A stretch of 64,000 bases of DNA from Streptomyces sp. PR69 (GCF_026420845.1 NZ_JAOWCB010000004.1:273960-337959); one strand, 5' to 3'; counted from the stretch's first letter, positions 55,501 through 64,000 are shown. The notes: generated from the letters alone by a model not told the origin. A program made the numbers and translations.

Positions 55501-55658
55501 GGGCGAGTGGCCTCCCTCTGCGGGCGGTGCCTGCCGGGCTTTGAAGTTATCACCCTTATGTGACTGCCGTCATCTATACGCGATACAGATGTCCGGCTCC
55601 GGATATGAACCCGTCTCAGATGTGACACAGGTCGCATCCCCGGCAGCCGACCGTTCGT

Positions 55659-56141
55659 ATGGTTGTCGCCAGCATCTCCCCGAACGGACACCGGACCTTG
55701 CTCCACGCACCCGGCCACCGCCCGGCCCCCGGCCCCGGCCATGGCTCCTGGCGCATCGCGCTGCCGCGCACGGCCGTCGCCGTGCCCATGGCGCGCGCCC
55801 TGATCCGTACGGCGCTGGCGGAAGCCGGGGGAGCCGCGGACGGCGACACCGCGGAGCTACTCACCGCCGAGCTGGTGGCCAACGCCGTCGAGCACGCGGC
55901 CGGCGCGGCGCCCGTCGAGCTGGTCGTGGAGCTGCTGCCGTCCGGCTGCCGGATAGAGGTCCACGACTCAGATCCCGCGCCACCCGGGGACCTCACCCCG
56001 CCCGGACCGGGCTGCGCGCCGGACCCCTGGCAGGAGCACGGCCGGGGCCTGCTGCTGCTCCGCACCCTGAGCACCGCGTGCGGACACCGCCCCACCCCCG
56101 CGGGCAAGGCGGTGTGGTTCACCCTCTCGGCGCGGCGCTGA
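55659..56141 (+). CDS. Anti-sigma-factor-type ATP-binding protein (RsbW/HATPase_c_2)
   Basis: This 160-residue GHKL-type kinase domain has the N-box in AELLTAELVANAVEHAAGAA, the G1-like IEVHDSDPAPP and the G2-like EHGRGLLLLRTLSTACGHR. Such short proteins are serine kinases or anti-sigma factors that pair with PP2C phosphatases. The last 23 bases overlap the 3' end of the converging permease gene. A collapsed PP2C-type gene lies 3 kb away, and an intact one at 43865-45346. Confidence 0.82.
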   Translation: MVVASISPNGHRTLLHAPGHRPAPGPGHGSWRIALPRTAVAVPMARALIRTALAEAGGAADGDTAELLTAELVANAVEHAAGAAPVELVVELLPSGCRIEVHDSDPAPPGDLTPPGPGCAPDPWQEHGRGLLLLRTLSTACGHRPTPAGKAVWFTLSARR

Positions 56142-57552
56142 CCAGGCCGGGCCGGTCGTCCCGCACGGCGGCCAGCCGTGAGCGGCGGCGGCCGTATCCC
56201 GCGTACACCGCCGCCCCGGCCGCGAGGAACACCGCGAACTGCGCCCAGGTCTGCCAGCCGGTCCCCCAGATCAGATACAGACAGAACAGCACGCCGAGCA
56301 CCGGGCTGAGCGGATACAGCGGGACGCGGAACCGGGTCTGCGTCCCCGGGTGGCGGCGGCGCAGCGCGATCACCGCGACATTGACCGCCGCCATCACGGC
56401 GAGGGTGCCGATGGTGCTCAGATTCATCACCTTGTCGAGCGGCACGACGGCGGCGGGGACCGCGAAGACGGCCGTGACGATCCAGGTGTTGGCGACCGGG
56501 GTGGACGTCTTCGGGGAGACGCGCTCGAAGACGCCGGGGATCAGCCCGTCGCGGGACATCGACATCAGGATGCGGGTCTGCCCGTACAGCACGGCGAGGA
56601 CGACGGAGGCGATGGCGACGACCGCGCCGAAGGCGATGACGCCGCCGCCGAGGGAGGAGCCGGTGACCTGGTTGACGACGAGCGAGAGCGCCGCCGGCTG
56701 GCCGGCGACCTCGTCGGCGGACATCGCGCCGATCGCGGCGAGCGCCACCAGCCCGTAGAGCACGGTGACGACGCCGATGCAGATCATGATCGCGAGCGGG
56801 ATGTTGCGCCGCGGGTTCTTGACCTCCTCGCCCGCCGTGGTGATCGCGTCAAAGCCGATGTACGAGAAGAAGGCGAGCGACGCTCCGGAGGTGATGCCGG
56901 CCAGGTGGTGCGGCGCGAACGGCGTGAGGTTCCCCGCCTGGTAGGCGGTGAGGCCGACGGCGCAGAAGAGGACCAGGATCGCGATCTTCAGCACGGCCAT
57001 GACGGCGGTGGCACGGGCGCTCTCGCGGATGCCGCGCACCAGCAGCAGGGCGGCGAGCACCATGATCACCACGGCGGGGATGTTCACGATGCCGCCCTCG
57101 CCGGGCGGGCTGGAGAGCGCGGCGGGCAGCTGCACGCCGATCAGGCTGTCCAGCAGTTCATTGAGGTACTGGCCCCAGCCGACCGCCACCGCGGACGCCG
57201 AAACGCCGTACTCGAGCAGCAGACACCAGCCGACGAGGAAGGCGACGCGCTCGCCGAGGGTGGCGTAGGCGAAGGAGTACGAGCTGCCGGAGACCGGGAT
57301 CGCGCTGCCCAGCTCGGCGAAGGAGAAGGCGGTGAAGACGCAGGTGATCGCGGCGAGGACGAACGAGACGAGCACCGCGGGGCCCGCCTCGGCGACGCTG
57401 TCGGAGAGTCCGACGAAGATGCCCGTGCCGACGATCGCCCCGACGCCGAAGCACACCAGCTGGAACAGGCCCATGGTGCGCTTCAGACCGTGCCCTTCGA
57501 GATCCGCGCCGGACTCGGCGACGAGCTGTTCGGGGGTCTTGATGCGGCGCAT
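56119..57552 (-). CDS. APC-family amino-acid permease
   Basis: This 477-residue cationic-amino-acid-type transporter has about 12-14 helices. Family text is LKRTMGLFQLVCFGVGAIVG, TGIFVGLSDSVAEAGPAVLV, FAYATLGERVAFLVGWCLLL and SYIGFDAITTAGEEVKNPRR. The ATG at 57552 begins the usual cytoplasmic head; the longer frame to 57687 reads through an intergenic repeat tract. It lies 147 bases after ornithine carbamoyltransferase on the same strand. Arginine or ornithine would be a sensible substrate, but this is inferred from the neighbour only. Confidence 0.88.
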   Translation of the reverse strand: MRRIKTPEQLVAESGADLEGHGLKRTMGLFQLVCFGVGAIVGTGIFVGLSDSVAEAGPAVLVSFVLAAITCVFTAFSFAELGSAIPVSGSSYSFAYATLGERVAFLVGWCLLLEYGVSASAVAVGWGQYLNELLDSLIGVQLPAALSSPPGEGGIVNIPAVVIMVLAALLLVRGIRESARATAVMAVLKIAILVLFCAVGLTAYQAGNLTPFAPHHLAGITSGASLAFFSYIGFDAITTAGEEVKNPRRNIPLAIMICIGVVTVLYGLVALAAIGAMSADEVAGQPAALSLVVNQVTGSSLGGGVIAFGAVVAIASVVLAVLYGQTRILMSMSRDGLIPGVFERVSPKTSTPVANTWIVTAVFAVPAAVVPLDKVMNLSTIGTLAVMAAVNVAVIALRRRHPGTQTRFRVPLYPLSPVLGVLFCLYLIWGTGWQTWAQFAVFLAAGAAVYAGYGRRRSRLAAVRDDRPGLVSAAPRG

Positions 57553-57640
57553 GGGGTGGTTCTCTCGCTGGTCGTACGGCTGGCGGCACACAGAAAGGGG
57601 GCCCGAGCTGCGAGCTCGAACCCCGCGATCAGTTGTGGTC

Positions 57641-57691
57641 ACGTCGTGCGCATTGACACGTCGTGCGCATTCAGACGTGGTACGCATTCAA
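57641..57691. repeat. Three 17-bp direct repeats (iteron-like) ahead of the permease gene
   Basis: ACGTCGTGCGCATTGAC, ACGTCGTGCGCATTCAG and ACGTGGTACGCATTCAA follow each other without gaps between the ornithine carbamoyltransferase stop and the permease start. On the minus strand each contains TGAATGCG or TCAATGCG, close to the TGAATGCA found upstream of the carbamoyltransferase. They are candidate binding sites for an arginine-responsive regulator. Confidence 0.6.
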
Positions 57692-57699
57692 TCGCATCG

Positions 57700-58710
57700 C
57701 TATGCCGATTGTGCCCCCAATGTGGCGACCATCACGGCCTTGATCGTATGCATCCGGTTCTCCGCCTGATCGAAGACGACCGAGTGCTCCGACTCGAAGA
57801 CCTCGTCGGTGACTTCGAGTTCACGCAGCCCATGGTTCCGATGGATCTCCCGGCCGACCGCGGTGCCGAGATCGTGAAAGGCGGGCAGGCAGTGCAGGAA
57901 CTTCACCGACGGGTTGCCGGCGGCGCGCAGCACGTCCATGGTCACGGAGTACGGCCGCAGGGCGGTGATCCGCTCGTCCCAGACCTCCTTGGGCTCCCCC
58001 ATCGACACCCAGACGTCGGTGGCGATGAAATCCGCGCCGCGTACGCCGTCCCCGATGTCCTCGGTGAGAGTGATCCGTGCGCCGCTCGTCTCGGCGGCGG
58101 TCCGGGCGCGGGCCCGCACCTGCTCGGACGGCCAGTATGCGCGGGGTGCGACGATCCGTACGTCCATGCCGAGCAGCGCGCCGGTCACCAGATAGGAGTT
58201 GCCCATGTTGAGCCGGGCGTCGCCGAGATAGGCGAAGGAGATCTCCTCCGGCGGGCGGTCGCCGTGCTCGGTCATGGTGAGGACGTCGGCCAGCATCTGG
58301 GTGGGGTGCCAGTCGTCGGTGAGGCCGTTGTAGACCGGCACTCCGGCGTACGCGGCGAGTTCCTCGACGACCGCCTGGCTGCTGCCCCGGTACTCGATCG
58401 CGTCGAACATCCTGCCGAGGACGCGCGCCGTGTCCTTCACCGACTCCTTGTGGCCCAGCTGCGAGCCCGACGGGTCCAGATAGGTGGTCGACGCCCCCTG
58501 GTCCGCCGCGGCCACCTCGAAGGCGCAGCGGGTGCGGGTGGACGTCTTCTCGAAGATCAGCGCGATATTCCTGCCGCGCAGCCGCTGGACCTCGGCCGCC
58601 GCCCGCTTGGCGGCCTTGAGCTCCGCGGCCAGCTCGATCAGGCCGCGGAACTCGGCTGCGGTGAAGTCCAGCTCCTTGAGGAAGTGGCGGCCTGCGAGGT
58701 GTGTCGCCAT
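57700..58710 (-). CDS. argF: Ornithine carbamoyltransferase
   Basis: This 336-residue transferase makes citrulline from ornithine and carbamoyl phosphate, or runs backwards in arginine breakdown (ArcB role). The carbamoyl-phosphate loop is [20 protein letters not shown]. The ornithine site has [20 protein letters not shown] and [22 protein letters not shown] 58710 with AGGAG upstream is chosen; the frame to 58770 adds unrelated residues. No other arginine genes adjoin it, only an amino-acid permease, so a catabolic or salvage role is as likely as biosynthesis. Confidence 0.92.
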   Translation of the reverse strand: MATHLAGRHFLKELDFTAAEFRGLIELAAELKAAKRAAAEVQRLRGRNIALIFEKTSTRTRCAFEVAAADQGASTTYLDPSGSQLGHKESVKDTARVLGRMFDAIEYRGSSQAVVEELAAYAGVPVYNGLTDDWHPTQMLADVLTMTEHGDRPPEEISFAYLGDARLNMGNSYLVTGALLGMDVRIVAPRAYWPSEQVRARARTAAETSGARITLTEDIGDGVRGADFIATDVWVSMGEPKEVWDERITALRPYSVTMDVLRAAGNPSVKFLHCLPAFHDLGTAVGREIHRNHGLRELEVTDEVFESEHSVVFDQAENRMHTIKAVMVATLGAQSA

Positions 58711-58747
58711 AACGGCTGCTCCTGGGTCGCGGCGTGCGGTGCCGTTG

Positions 58748-58782
58748 GAAGTATATACGAAAAGCTGCATTCATATACAGAG
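58748..58782. promoter_or_regulatory. Possible ARG-box region upstream of ornithine carbamoyltransferase
   Basis: CTGTATATGAATGCA and, 11 bases on, GTATATAC lie on the minus strand within 75 bases of the gene start, in an A+T-rich patch unusual for this window. TGAATGCA resembles an ArgR half-site and recurs in the 17-bp repeats at 57641-57691. The assignment is tentative. Confidence 0.35.
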
Positions 58783-58818
58783 GCCGTACGGGGCGTGTCG
58801 GCGCGGGACGCGCAGATC

Positions 58819-59316
58819 ATGCATCCGGCCGGCGCGGTGCTCCGTCTGCCTCCGCAGACGCCGCAGGCCAGGTGTCTGGCCGAGCGGCGAGCGGTGCTCG
58901 AACCGGCCGTCGGCTCCGCCGCCTGGTATGCGCTGGAGCCCCCGGCCACCAGAGCCGAAGCCGGAGCCGCGGTCAGCGCAAAGACGGGTGCGGACGTCCA
59001 CTCGCTCATGGTGGCGCCTCTCGCGGCACGCGGCCTGGTGCTCGGTGTGGTCAGTCTGCGGCGGTCGGAACGCCGGGAGCCGTTCGAGGAGGACGATCTG
59101 ACGCTCGCCCAGGAGCTCGCCGCCCGCGCCGCCCTCTCCATCGACAACGCCCGCCGCTACACCCAGCAGCAACAGGCCGCGCTCAGCCTGCAGCGCAGCA
59201 CCGACGAGGGAGGACGCGGCCTGTTCCTGGTCGCCCAGTTCACCGAGCGGTGGGGCACGCGCTACACGCGGGACGGCAAGACGGTCTGGACGGAACAGTC
59301 ACTGAGCGGCCGGTGA
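58819..59316 (+). pseudogene. Collapsed GAF/PP2C/ATP-binding sensor gene
   Basis: The frame holds part of a GAF domain (LMVAPLAARGLVLGVVSLRR, LAQELAARAALSIDNARRYT). It then jumps after ALSLQRST to GGRGLFLVAQFTERWGTRYT, which is the end of an HATPase domain. In intact relatives a whole PP2C domain of over 200 residues lies between these points. The start is missing as well; ATG 58819 is only the first available. It appears to be an internal-deletion relic, although the frame is still open. Confidence 0.6.
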
Positions 59317-59496
59317 CGGCCACGCGTCACCGGCCGGCGGACCCCGGCCCGGCGCCCGGAGGTCCTGGCGCCCGGGGGCGACGCCTCGCGCCGGAGCCTC
59401 ACTCGCCCGCATCACCACACATGGCGGCTCGATCGCACACGGTCAAGGATGTAGGCGACGGCTCACTCCAGGAGCGCGGCGAAGAAGGGTGTCGAC

Positions 59497-60705
59497 GTGG
59501 CACGTTCAGATCGCCCGGTGCGGCGTCCGGCCCGCTGGGGCATGACTTCGCTGACCGGTGCAACCGCCGCGACCGCTGTGACTGCCGCGACCGCTGTGAC
59601 CGCCTTGCTGACGGCCGGCATGGCGCAGCCGTCAGCATCCGGAGCCACAGTGCAGCCCGCCGTCGCCGCGGCGTCGGACACCGCCGCGGACGACTCCGCA
59701 GACGGCGGCGCCCCGGCAGACGTCACCACGTTCTCCAAGGGCTGGCACACCCCCTGGAGCATCTCGTTCCTGCCGGACGGACGCTCGGCGCTGGTGACCG
59801 AGCGTCTCTCCTACCAGGTCTACTCCCTCGACCGCGACGGCTCCAAGAAGCGGGTCGGCGAGGTGCCGTACACGGTCCCCGAGCCCTACACCCACGGCGC
59901 CGGCGGGCTGCTGGGGGTCGCTCCGTCACCGACCTGGAACGGCACGACGGACAAGCATGTGTTCTTTGTGCACACCGCGGAGAACGAGACCCGGGTGGCG
60001 AGGATGAGCTACGACGGCTCATCGCTCAGCGACTACACCATGGTGCTCGGCGGGATCGAACGGGGCGGTGACCACAACGGCGGCAATGTCGCCTTCGGCC
60101 CCGACGGATACCTCTATGTCTCGACCGGCGACGCCCTGCGGCCGGAACTCGCGCAGGACAGGACATCGCTGAACGGAAAGATCCTCCGGATCACTAAGGC
60201 CGGGGACCCCGCCCCCGGCAACCCCTTCGGCAACCGCGTCTACAGCTACGGCCACCGCAACCCGTACGGCCTGGCCTGGGACCGCAACGGCCGGCTGTGG
60301 TCGGCGGAAATCGGCGAGTCCGCGTACGACGAGCTCAACCTCATCAAGCCCGGCGCCAATTACGGCTGGCCCACCTGCGAGGGCTCCTGTGACGTCAAGG
60401 GGATGACCAACCCGAAGAAAGCCTGGACGCCGCCGCAGGGCGTGCCCGCCCATATCGCCATCGTGCGCAACGTCATCTATGTGGCGTCGCTCCGCGGCCA
60501 GCGGCTGTGGCGCGTCCCGATCGAAGGGGACAGCGAGCGCGTCGGCGCGGACACCGATTTCTACACCGGCCGGTACGGCCGGCTGCGCGCCGTCGCGAGG
60601 GTCCCCGGCTCGGACGAACTGTGGCTGGGCACCAGCGACCGCGGGTTCGGCAACGACGAGATCCTCCGCGTGACCATCAAGCAGTCCCCCAAGCAGTCCC
60701 CGTGA
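59497..60705 (+). CDS. PQQ-dependent sugar dehydrogenase, secreted
   Basis: This 402-residue soluble aldose-sugar/glucose dehydrogenase of the six-bladed beta-propeller family begins with a basic head and an Ala/Thr-rich export signal to about residue 48. Propeller segments include WSISFLPDGRSALVTERL, GAGGLLGVAPSP, GGNVAFGPDGYLYVSTGDAL, RVYSYGHRNPYGLAWDRNGR, LWSAEIGESAYDELN and GANYGWPTCEG. The HRNPYGLAW and GESAYDELN loops are the PQQ/metal site signatures. The GTG start at 59497 gives the signal. It sits directly upstream of pqqA, so enzyme and cofactor are made together. Confidence 0.9.
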   Translation: MARSDRPVRRPARWGMTSLTGATAATAVTAATAVTALLTAGMAQPSASGATVQPAVAAASDTAADDSADGGAPADVTTFSKGWHTPWSISFLPDGRSALVTERLSYQVYSLDRDGSKKRVGEVPYTVPEPYTHGAGGLLGVAPSPTWNGTTDKHVFFVHTAENETRVARMSYDGSSLSDYTMVLGGIERGGDHNGGNVAFGPDGYLYVSTGDALRPELAQDRTSLNGKILRITKAGDPAPGNPFGNRVYSYGHRNPYGLAWDRNGRLWSAEIGESAYDELNLIKPGANYGWPTCEGSCDVKGMTNPKKAWTPPQGVPAHIAIVRNVIYVASLRGQRLWRVPIEGDSERVGADTDFYTGRYGRLRAVARVPGSDELWLGTSDRGFGNDEILRVTIKQSPKQSP

Positions 60706-60748
60706 ACAGCCCCCACGAGTAATCCCCACCGAAAGGCAGGTGCGACCG

Positions 60749-60898
60749 ATGCGCGACACCGAGGAACAGGAGACGGAGCCGGTCGAGCAGGCTCCCTCCC
60801 CGGAGACCACGGACAAGGCCGCCTGGCAGACGCCCGATTACGAGGTCGTCGACACCGCCCTGGAGGTCACCGGCTACTACTCCCCCAGCTCCCGCTAG
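60749..60898 (+). CDS. pqqA: PqqA, precursor peptide of PQQ
   Basis: This 49-residue peptide is rich in Glu and ends WQTPDYEVVDTALEVTGYYS plus four residues. The E-V-T-G-Y motif supplies the glutamate and tyrosine that are cross-linked to build pyrroloquinoline quinone. The canonical PqqA core is longer at neither end, but the Glu-rich N-terminus is longer than in proteobacteria. AAAGGCAGG precedes the ATG. pqqB starts 8 bases after the stop. Confidence 0.9.
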   Translation: MRDTEEQETEPVEQAPSPETTDKAAWQTPDYEVVDTALEVTGYYSPSSR

Positions 60899-60906
60899 CC
60901 GACGCC

Positions 60907-61821
60907 ATGCTGCTGCTGGTACTCGGCACCGCCGCCGGCGGCGGCATCCCCCAGTGGAACTGCGCGTGCCCCGCATGCTCCGGGGCACGCGCACAACCGC
61001 ACCGGCGCCGCCGTCACGCGTCGCTCGCCGTCCGCACGGGCGAAGGCCGCTGGTACCTCGTCAACGCGACACCCGACATCGGCGACCAGATCGAAAGCCG
61101 GCCCGAACTCCACCCGGGGCCCCGGCCCCGGCAGACACCGGTCGCCGGACTGATCCTCACCGACGCCGAACTCGACCACACCCTGGGCATCGCGCGGCTG
61201 CGTGAGGCGGACCGCCTCCAGGTGATCGCGACGGCCCCCGTCCGCCGGGCTCTCCTGGACTGCCTGCGCCTCGGCGATGTGCTGGCCCCTTACACCTCCG
61301 TGACCTGGCGGGACCTGCCGCGGCGCGGCGCCGAGCCGCTGGAGCGCGCATCATCCGGCGTGCGGATATGCGCCATTCCGGTGTCAGGCAAACGCCCCCG
61401 GTACGCCGCCCGCATCCCGGACGACGACGCCTCGGACACCGGCGCGTGGGTCGTCGCAGTGCGCCTGTACGACCCCGCCTCCGGGGCCTCGGCCCTCTAC
61501 GCTCCCGCCCTGGCCGCCTGGCCCGACCGTCTCCAGCAGGCCGCCGCCGAAGCCGACTGCGTCATCGTGGACGGCACTTTCTGGGACGACGAGGAGCCCC
61601 TTCGCACCGGGATCTCCGACCGCACCGCCACCGCGATGGGCCACCTGCCCATCGACGGGCCGGGCGGCACCGCCGAACGCCTCGCCCCGCTCTCCGCCCG
61701 GCGCCTCTACACGCACCTCAACAACACCAGCCCACTCGTCGACCCGGACGCGCCCCAGCACAAGCGGCTCGCCCGGCTGGGCATCGAGGTGGCACACGAC
61801 GGGATGGTGATCGAGCTGTGA
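60907..61821 (+). CDS. pqqB: PqqB, metallo-hydrolase of PQQ synthesis
   Basis: This 304-residue metallo-beta-lactamase-fold protein has the PqqB-specific zinc cluster GIPQWNCACPACSGARA. It also has LVNATPDIGDQIESRPELHP, GLILTDAELDHTLGIARLRE and LYTHLNNTSPLVDPDAPQHK. PqqB hydroxylates the tyrosine part of the excised intermediate. It starts 8 bases after pqqA and overlaps pqqC by GTGA. Confidence 0.93.
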   Translation: MLLLVLGTAAGGGIPQWNCACPACSGARAQPHRRRRHASLAVRTGEGRWYLVNATPDIGDQIESRPELHPGPRPRQTPVAGLILTDAELDHTLGIARLREADRLQVIATAPVRRALLDCLRLGDVLAPYTSVTWRDLPRRGAEPLERASSGVRICAIPVSGKRPRYAARIPDDDASDTGAWVVAVRLYDPASGASALYAPALAAWPDRLQQAAAEADCVIVDGTFWDDEEPLRTGISDRTATAMGHLPIDGPGGTAERLAPLSARRLYTHLNNTSPLVDPDAPQHKRLARLGIEVAHDGMVIEL

Positions 61822-62540
61822 ACACGGCGTCCGCCCCGCTCACGGAGCGCTGGACCTCCCCGGAGTTCGAGGCGCGGCTGCGTGCGGCAGGGGAAGAGCG
61901 GTACCACGACCGCCATCCCTTCAACCTCAGGATGCACAGCGGCGATCTCAGCCCGGCGGAGCTGCGCCGCTGGATCGTCAACCGCTTCCACTACCAGCGC
62001 CATATCCCCGTCAAGGACGCCCTGATCACTGCCAAGCTGAACACTCCCGCGCTGCGCCGGATGTGGCTGCGCCGCATCCAGGACCACGATGGGCGGGAAG
62101 AGGGCGAGGGCGGCATCGAGCGCTGGCTGAGGCTCGGCGAGGCGGCCGGCCTGGACCGCGAGACGCTGCTCTGCGCGGACGGCGTTCTGCCGGGCGTACG
62201 GCTGGCGGTCGACGGGTACGTCAACTTCTGCCGGCTGGGCTCGCCCCTCGAAGCCGTCGCCGCTTCGCTCACCGAACTGTCCGCCCCGGACCTGATGCGC
62301 GCCCGCATCGACGCCTTCGAACGCCACTACCCGTGGATCGGCCCCCGCGGCCTCTCCTACTTCCGCGGCCGTGTCCCCCAGGGGCGGCGCGACAGCCGGG
62401 AGGCGCTCGGCCTTGTGCTGGGCTGGGCCCGTTCCCGGGCCGACCAGGAACGTGCCGTGGCCGCGCTTCGCTTCAAATGCGACGTCCTGTGGTCGCTGCT
62501 GGACGCCGTGGACCGGGCAGACCGCCGGGAGCAGACATGA
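61818..62540 (+). CDS. pqqC: PqqC, PQQ synthase
   Basis: This 240-residue cofactorless oxidase catalyses the last, eight-electron oxidation and ring closure. It has YHDRHPFNLRMHSGDLSPAE, NRFHYQRHIPVKDALITAK and RRIQDHDGREEGEGGIERWL, the usual active-site segments with conserved His, Arg and Tyr. The GTG start at 61818 overlaps pqqB, and its end overlaps pqqD (ATGA). Confidence 0.94.
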   Translation: MNTASAPLTERWTSPEFEARLRAAGEERYHDRHPFNLRMHSGDLSPAELRRWIVNRFHYQRHIPVKDALITAKLNTPALRRMWLRRIQDHDGREEGEGGIERWLRLGEAAGLDRETLLCADGVLPGVRLAVDGYVNFCRLGSPLEAVAASLTELSAPDLMRARIDAFERHYPWIGPRGLSYFRGRVPQGRRDSREALGLVLGWARSRADQERAVAALRFKCDVLWSLLDAVDRADRREQT

Positions 62541-62809
62541 GGCCGGCGTCCGGGGACGACTGGCGGCCCGCGCCGGCGCCCGCCGTCGTGCGGCGGCACG
62601 ACCCCGCACGCGACGCGGACCTGCTGCTCCTCCCCGAACGCGTCGGCATCCTCAGGGGCCGGGCCGGCACGGTCATCAGCCTGTGCGACGGCGTCCGCAG
62701 CGTGTGCGGAATCGTCGACGAGCTGGCCGCACGCTTCCCCGGCGCTCCCGTGGCCGCCGACGTCCCTCCCTTCCTCGAACGTCTGCGCAAGGAGGGCTGG
62801 CTCCGGTGA
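62537..62809 (+). CDS. pqqD: PqqD, peptide chaperone
   Basis: This 90-residue RiPP recognition element binds PqqA and presents it to PqqE. It has the winged-helix text LLLLPERVGILRGRAGTVIS, LCDGVRSVCGIVDELAARFP and FLERLRKEGWL. The start overlaps pqqC, and its stop overlaps the GTG of pqqE. Confidence 0.92.
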   Translation: MRPASGDDWRPAPAPAVVRRHDPARDADLLLLPERVGILRGRAGTVISLCDGVRSVCGIVDELAARFPGAPVAADVPPFLERLRKEGWLR

Positions 62810-64000
62810 CCCCCGCCGCTTCGGCGTCCGCGCCCGCCCGCCCCTGGGCCCTGCTGGCCGAACTCACCCATGCCTGCCCGCTCCACTGCGGTTACTGCTC
62901 CAACCCGCTGGAGCTGACCCGGCGATCGCGCGAGCTGACCGCCGAGCAGTGGACGGACGTGATGCGCCAGGCCGGCGGGCTCGGCGTCGTCCAGACGCAT
63001 CTCTCGGGCGGCGAGCCGCTGCTCCGTGGCGACCTGGAACGGATCGTCATGGCGGCCGAGTCCGCAGGCATCTACACCCAGCTGGTCACCAGCGGCGTGG
63101 GCCTGGATCAGCCCCGGCTGTCCGCGCTCGCCGACGCCGGGCTGCGCAGCGTCCAGCTGTCCGTCCAGCACGCCGATCCGCGCGCCTCCGACCGGATCGC
63201 CGGACGCCGGTCCTTCAGCGAGAAGGAACGGGCCGCTCAACTCGTCCGGGCGGCCGGCCTTCCCCTCGGCCTCAACGTCGTCCTGCACCACGGGAACCTG
63301 GACTCCGTCGACGCCCTCGTCGAACTGGGTCTGTCCTGGGGCGTGGACCGCATCGAGCTGGCCAACGTCCAGTTCTACGGCTGGGGTCTGCTCAACCGCG
63401 CCGCGCTGCTGCCCACGCGCCGCCAGCTCGCCCGCGCGCGGGACGCCGTGGAGCGATGGCGAAAGCGGCTCTCCTCCGGCCCCGGACCCGACCTGGTCTG
63501 GGTCCTCCCCGACTACTTCGACGGAGTCGCCAAGCCGTGCATGGGCGGCTGGGGCGCGGTCTCGCTCACCGTGGCCCCGGACGGCGCCGTCCTCCCCTGC
63601 CCGGCCGCGGCCTCCCTGCCGGACCTGGCCCCGCCGAATGTCCGCGACCGCCCGCTGGCCTGGATCTGGGACCACTCCACGGCCTTCACCCGCTACCGCG
63701 GGACCAGTTGGCTGCCCGACCCCTGCCGCAGCTGTTCCCGCCGCGACGAGGACTTCGGCGGCTGCCGCTGCCAGGCGTACGCGCTCACCGGAGACGCCGC
63801 CCGTACGGACCCCGCGTGCCGGCTCTCCCCGGACCACGCCCTGATCCGGACGCTGACCGACGACGGCGCTGACGCGGCGCAGGCGGGCCCCGCCGCCACG
63901 CCCGCACGGGCCCGCGCCAGGCGGCGGGCGCCCAGCCGGCCAGTCGACCAGCCAGCCAGTCGACCAGCCAGACCTGAAGCGGTGACCCGCGGAGTCCGGC
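62806..64000 (+). CDS. pqqE: PqqE, radical SAM enzyme (3' end outside the window)
   Basis: It forms the Glu-Tyr carbon-carbon link in PqqA. The radical SAM cluster motif is THACPLHCGYC, with HLSGGEPLLR as the next conserved loop. The C-terminal SPASM cysteines are in KPCMGGWGAVSLTVAPDGAV, then LPCPAA, and PCRSCSRRDEDFGGCRCQAY. The 398 codons seen already exceed the usual ~380 because a Pro/Arg/Ser tail with QPASRP repeats continues after the family end. No stop occurs before base 64000. The start is GTG 62806, overlapping pqqD. Confidence 0.93.
   Translation, partial: MTPAASASAPARPWALLAELTHACPLHCGYCSNPLELTRRSRELTAEQWTDVMRQAGGLGVVQTHLSGGEPLLRGDLERIVMAAESAGIYTQLVTSGVGLDQPRLSALADAGLRSVQLSVQHADPRASDRIAGRRSFSEKERAAQLVRAAGLPLGLNVVLHHGNLDSVDALVELGLSWGVDRIELANVQFYGWGLLNRAALLPTRRQLARARDAVERWRKRLSSGPGPDLVWVLPDYFDGVAKPCMGGWGAVSLTVAPDGAVLPCPAAASLPDLAPPNVRDRPLAWIWDHSTAFTRYRGTSWLPDPCRSCSRRDEDFGGCRCQAYALTGDAARTDPACRLSPDHALIRTLTDDGADAAQAGPAATPARARARRRAPSRPVDQPASRPARPEAVTRGVR

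Noticed and set aside
56350..59316. 988-codon plus-strand frame
   Set aside because: Most of it is antisense to the permease and carbamoyltransferase. Only the final ~165 codons resemble a GAF/HATPase relic and are reported.

Overview
The window has the very high G+C content, GTG starts and ATGA/GTGA gene overlaps of an actinomycete. Its gene families, DmdR/IdeR-type iron boxes and G+C-rich intergenic repeats point to Streptomyces or a close relative. I could run no searches; all assignments come from reading motifs and family resemblance.

1-12400 is an accessory, recombination-scarred region. It holds a serine recombinase (open to the left edge), an AAA ATPase whose coupled downstream gene is cut to 27 codons, and a three-gene module (tyrosine recombinase, small HTH protein, zinc-ribbon recombinase-like protein) at 6792-9792. 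The 3' end of the zinc-ribbon gene recurs as three degenerate pieces (near 2968, 5028 and 5861), each beside an unrelated small cargo gene. An IS5-type element (4161-5026, TTA duplication) sits at the edge of one copy. A replication-like or hypothetical gene, a small membrane protein and a broken VOC/glyoxalase gene follow.

12400-21600 is core metabolism. It has a MurA-type enolpyruvyl transferase fused to an HTH domain, an integrase stump, and a complete cobalamin riboswitch ahead of a hotdog thioesterase. Next come a RamB/ScfR-type regulator divergent from isocitrate lyase, malate synthase and a 3-hydroxyacyl-CoA dehydrogenase. 20740-21600 is a graveyard with pieces of a cobalamin riboswitch, metE, an IS630-type transposase and argB.

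21600-43400 is a catechol siderophore locus, all on the minus strand and mostly coupled by 4-base overlaps. Tandem iron boxes precede the 2,3-dihydroxybenzoate genes (dhbA, C, E, B), a separate aryl carrier protein and a siderophore-interacting reductase. A second iron box precedes a binding lipoprotein, two permeases, an ATPase, a C-A-T-E-C-A-T-E-C NRPS without a thioesterase, an MFS exporter and a DAHP synthase that could feed chorismate supply.

43400-47000 has a PAS/GAF/PP2C phosphatase and a DHA2-type MFS pump. 47000-55500 looks like an aerobic CoA-dependent 2-aminobenzoate (anthranilate) pathway: RidA, an acyl-CoA dehydrogenase with a bizarre repeat tail, aryl-CoA ligase, PaaX regulator, a two-domain monooxygenase/reductase and enoyl-CoA hydratase. 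55600-59300 has an anti-sigma-type ATPase, an amino-acid permease, ornithine carbamoyltransferase and a collapsed GAF/PP2C gene. 59500-64000 is a PQQ locus (sugar dehydrogenase then pqqABCDE), with pqqE running off the right edge. No tRNA, rRNA or CRISPR array was recognised.
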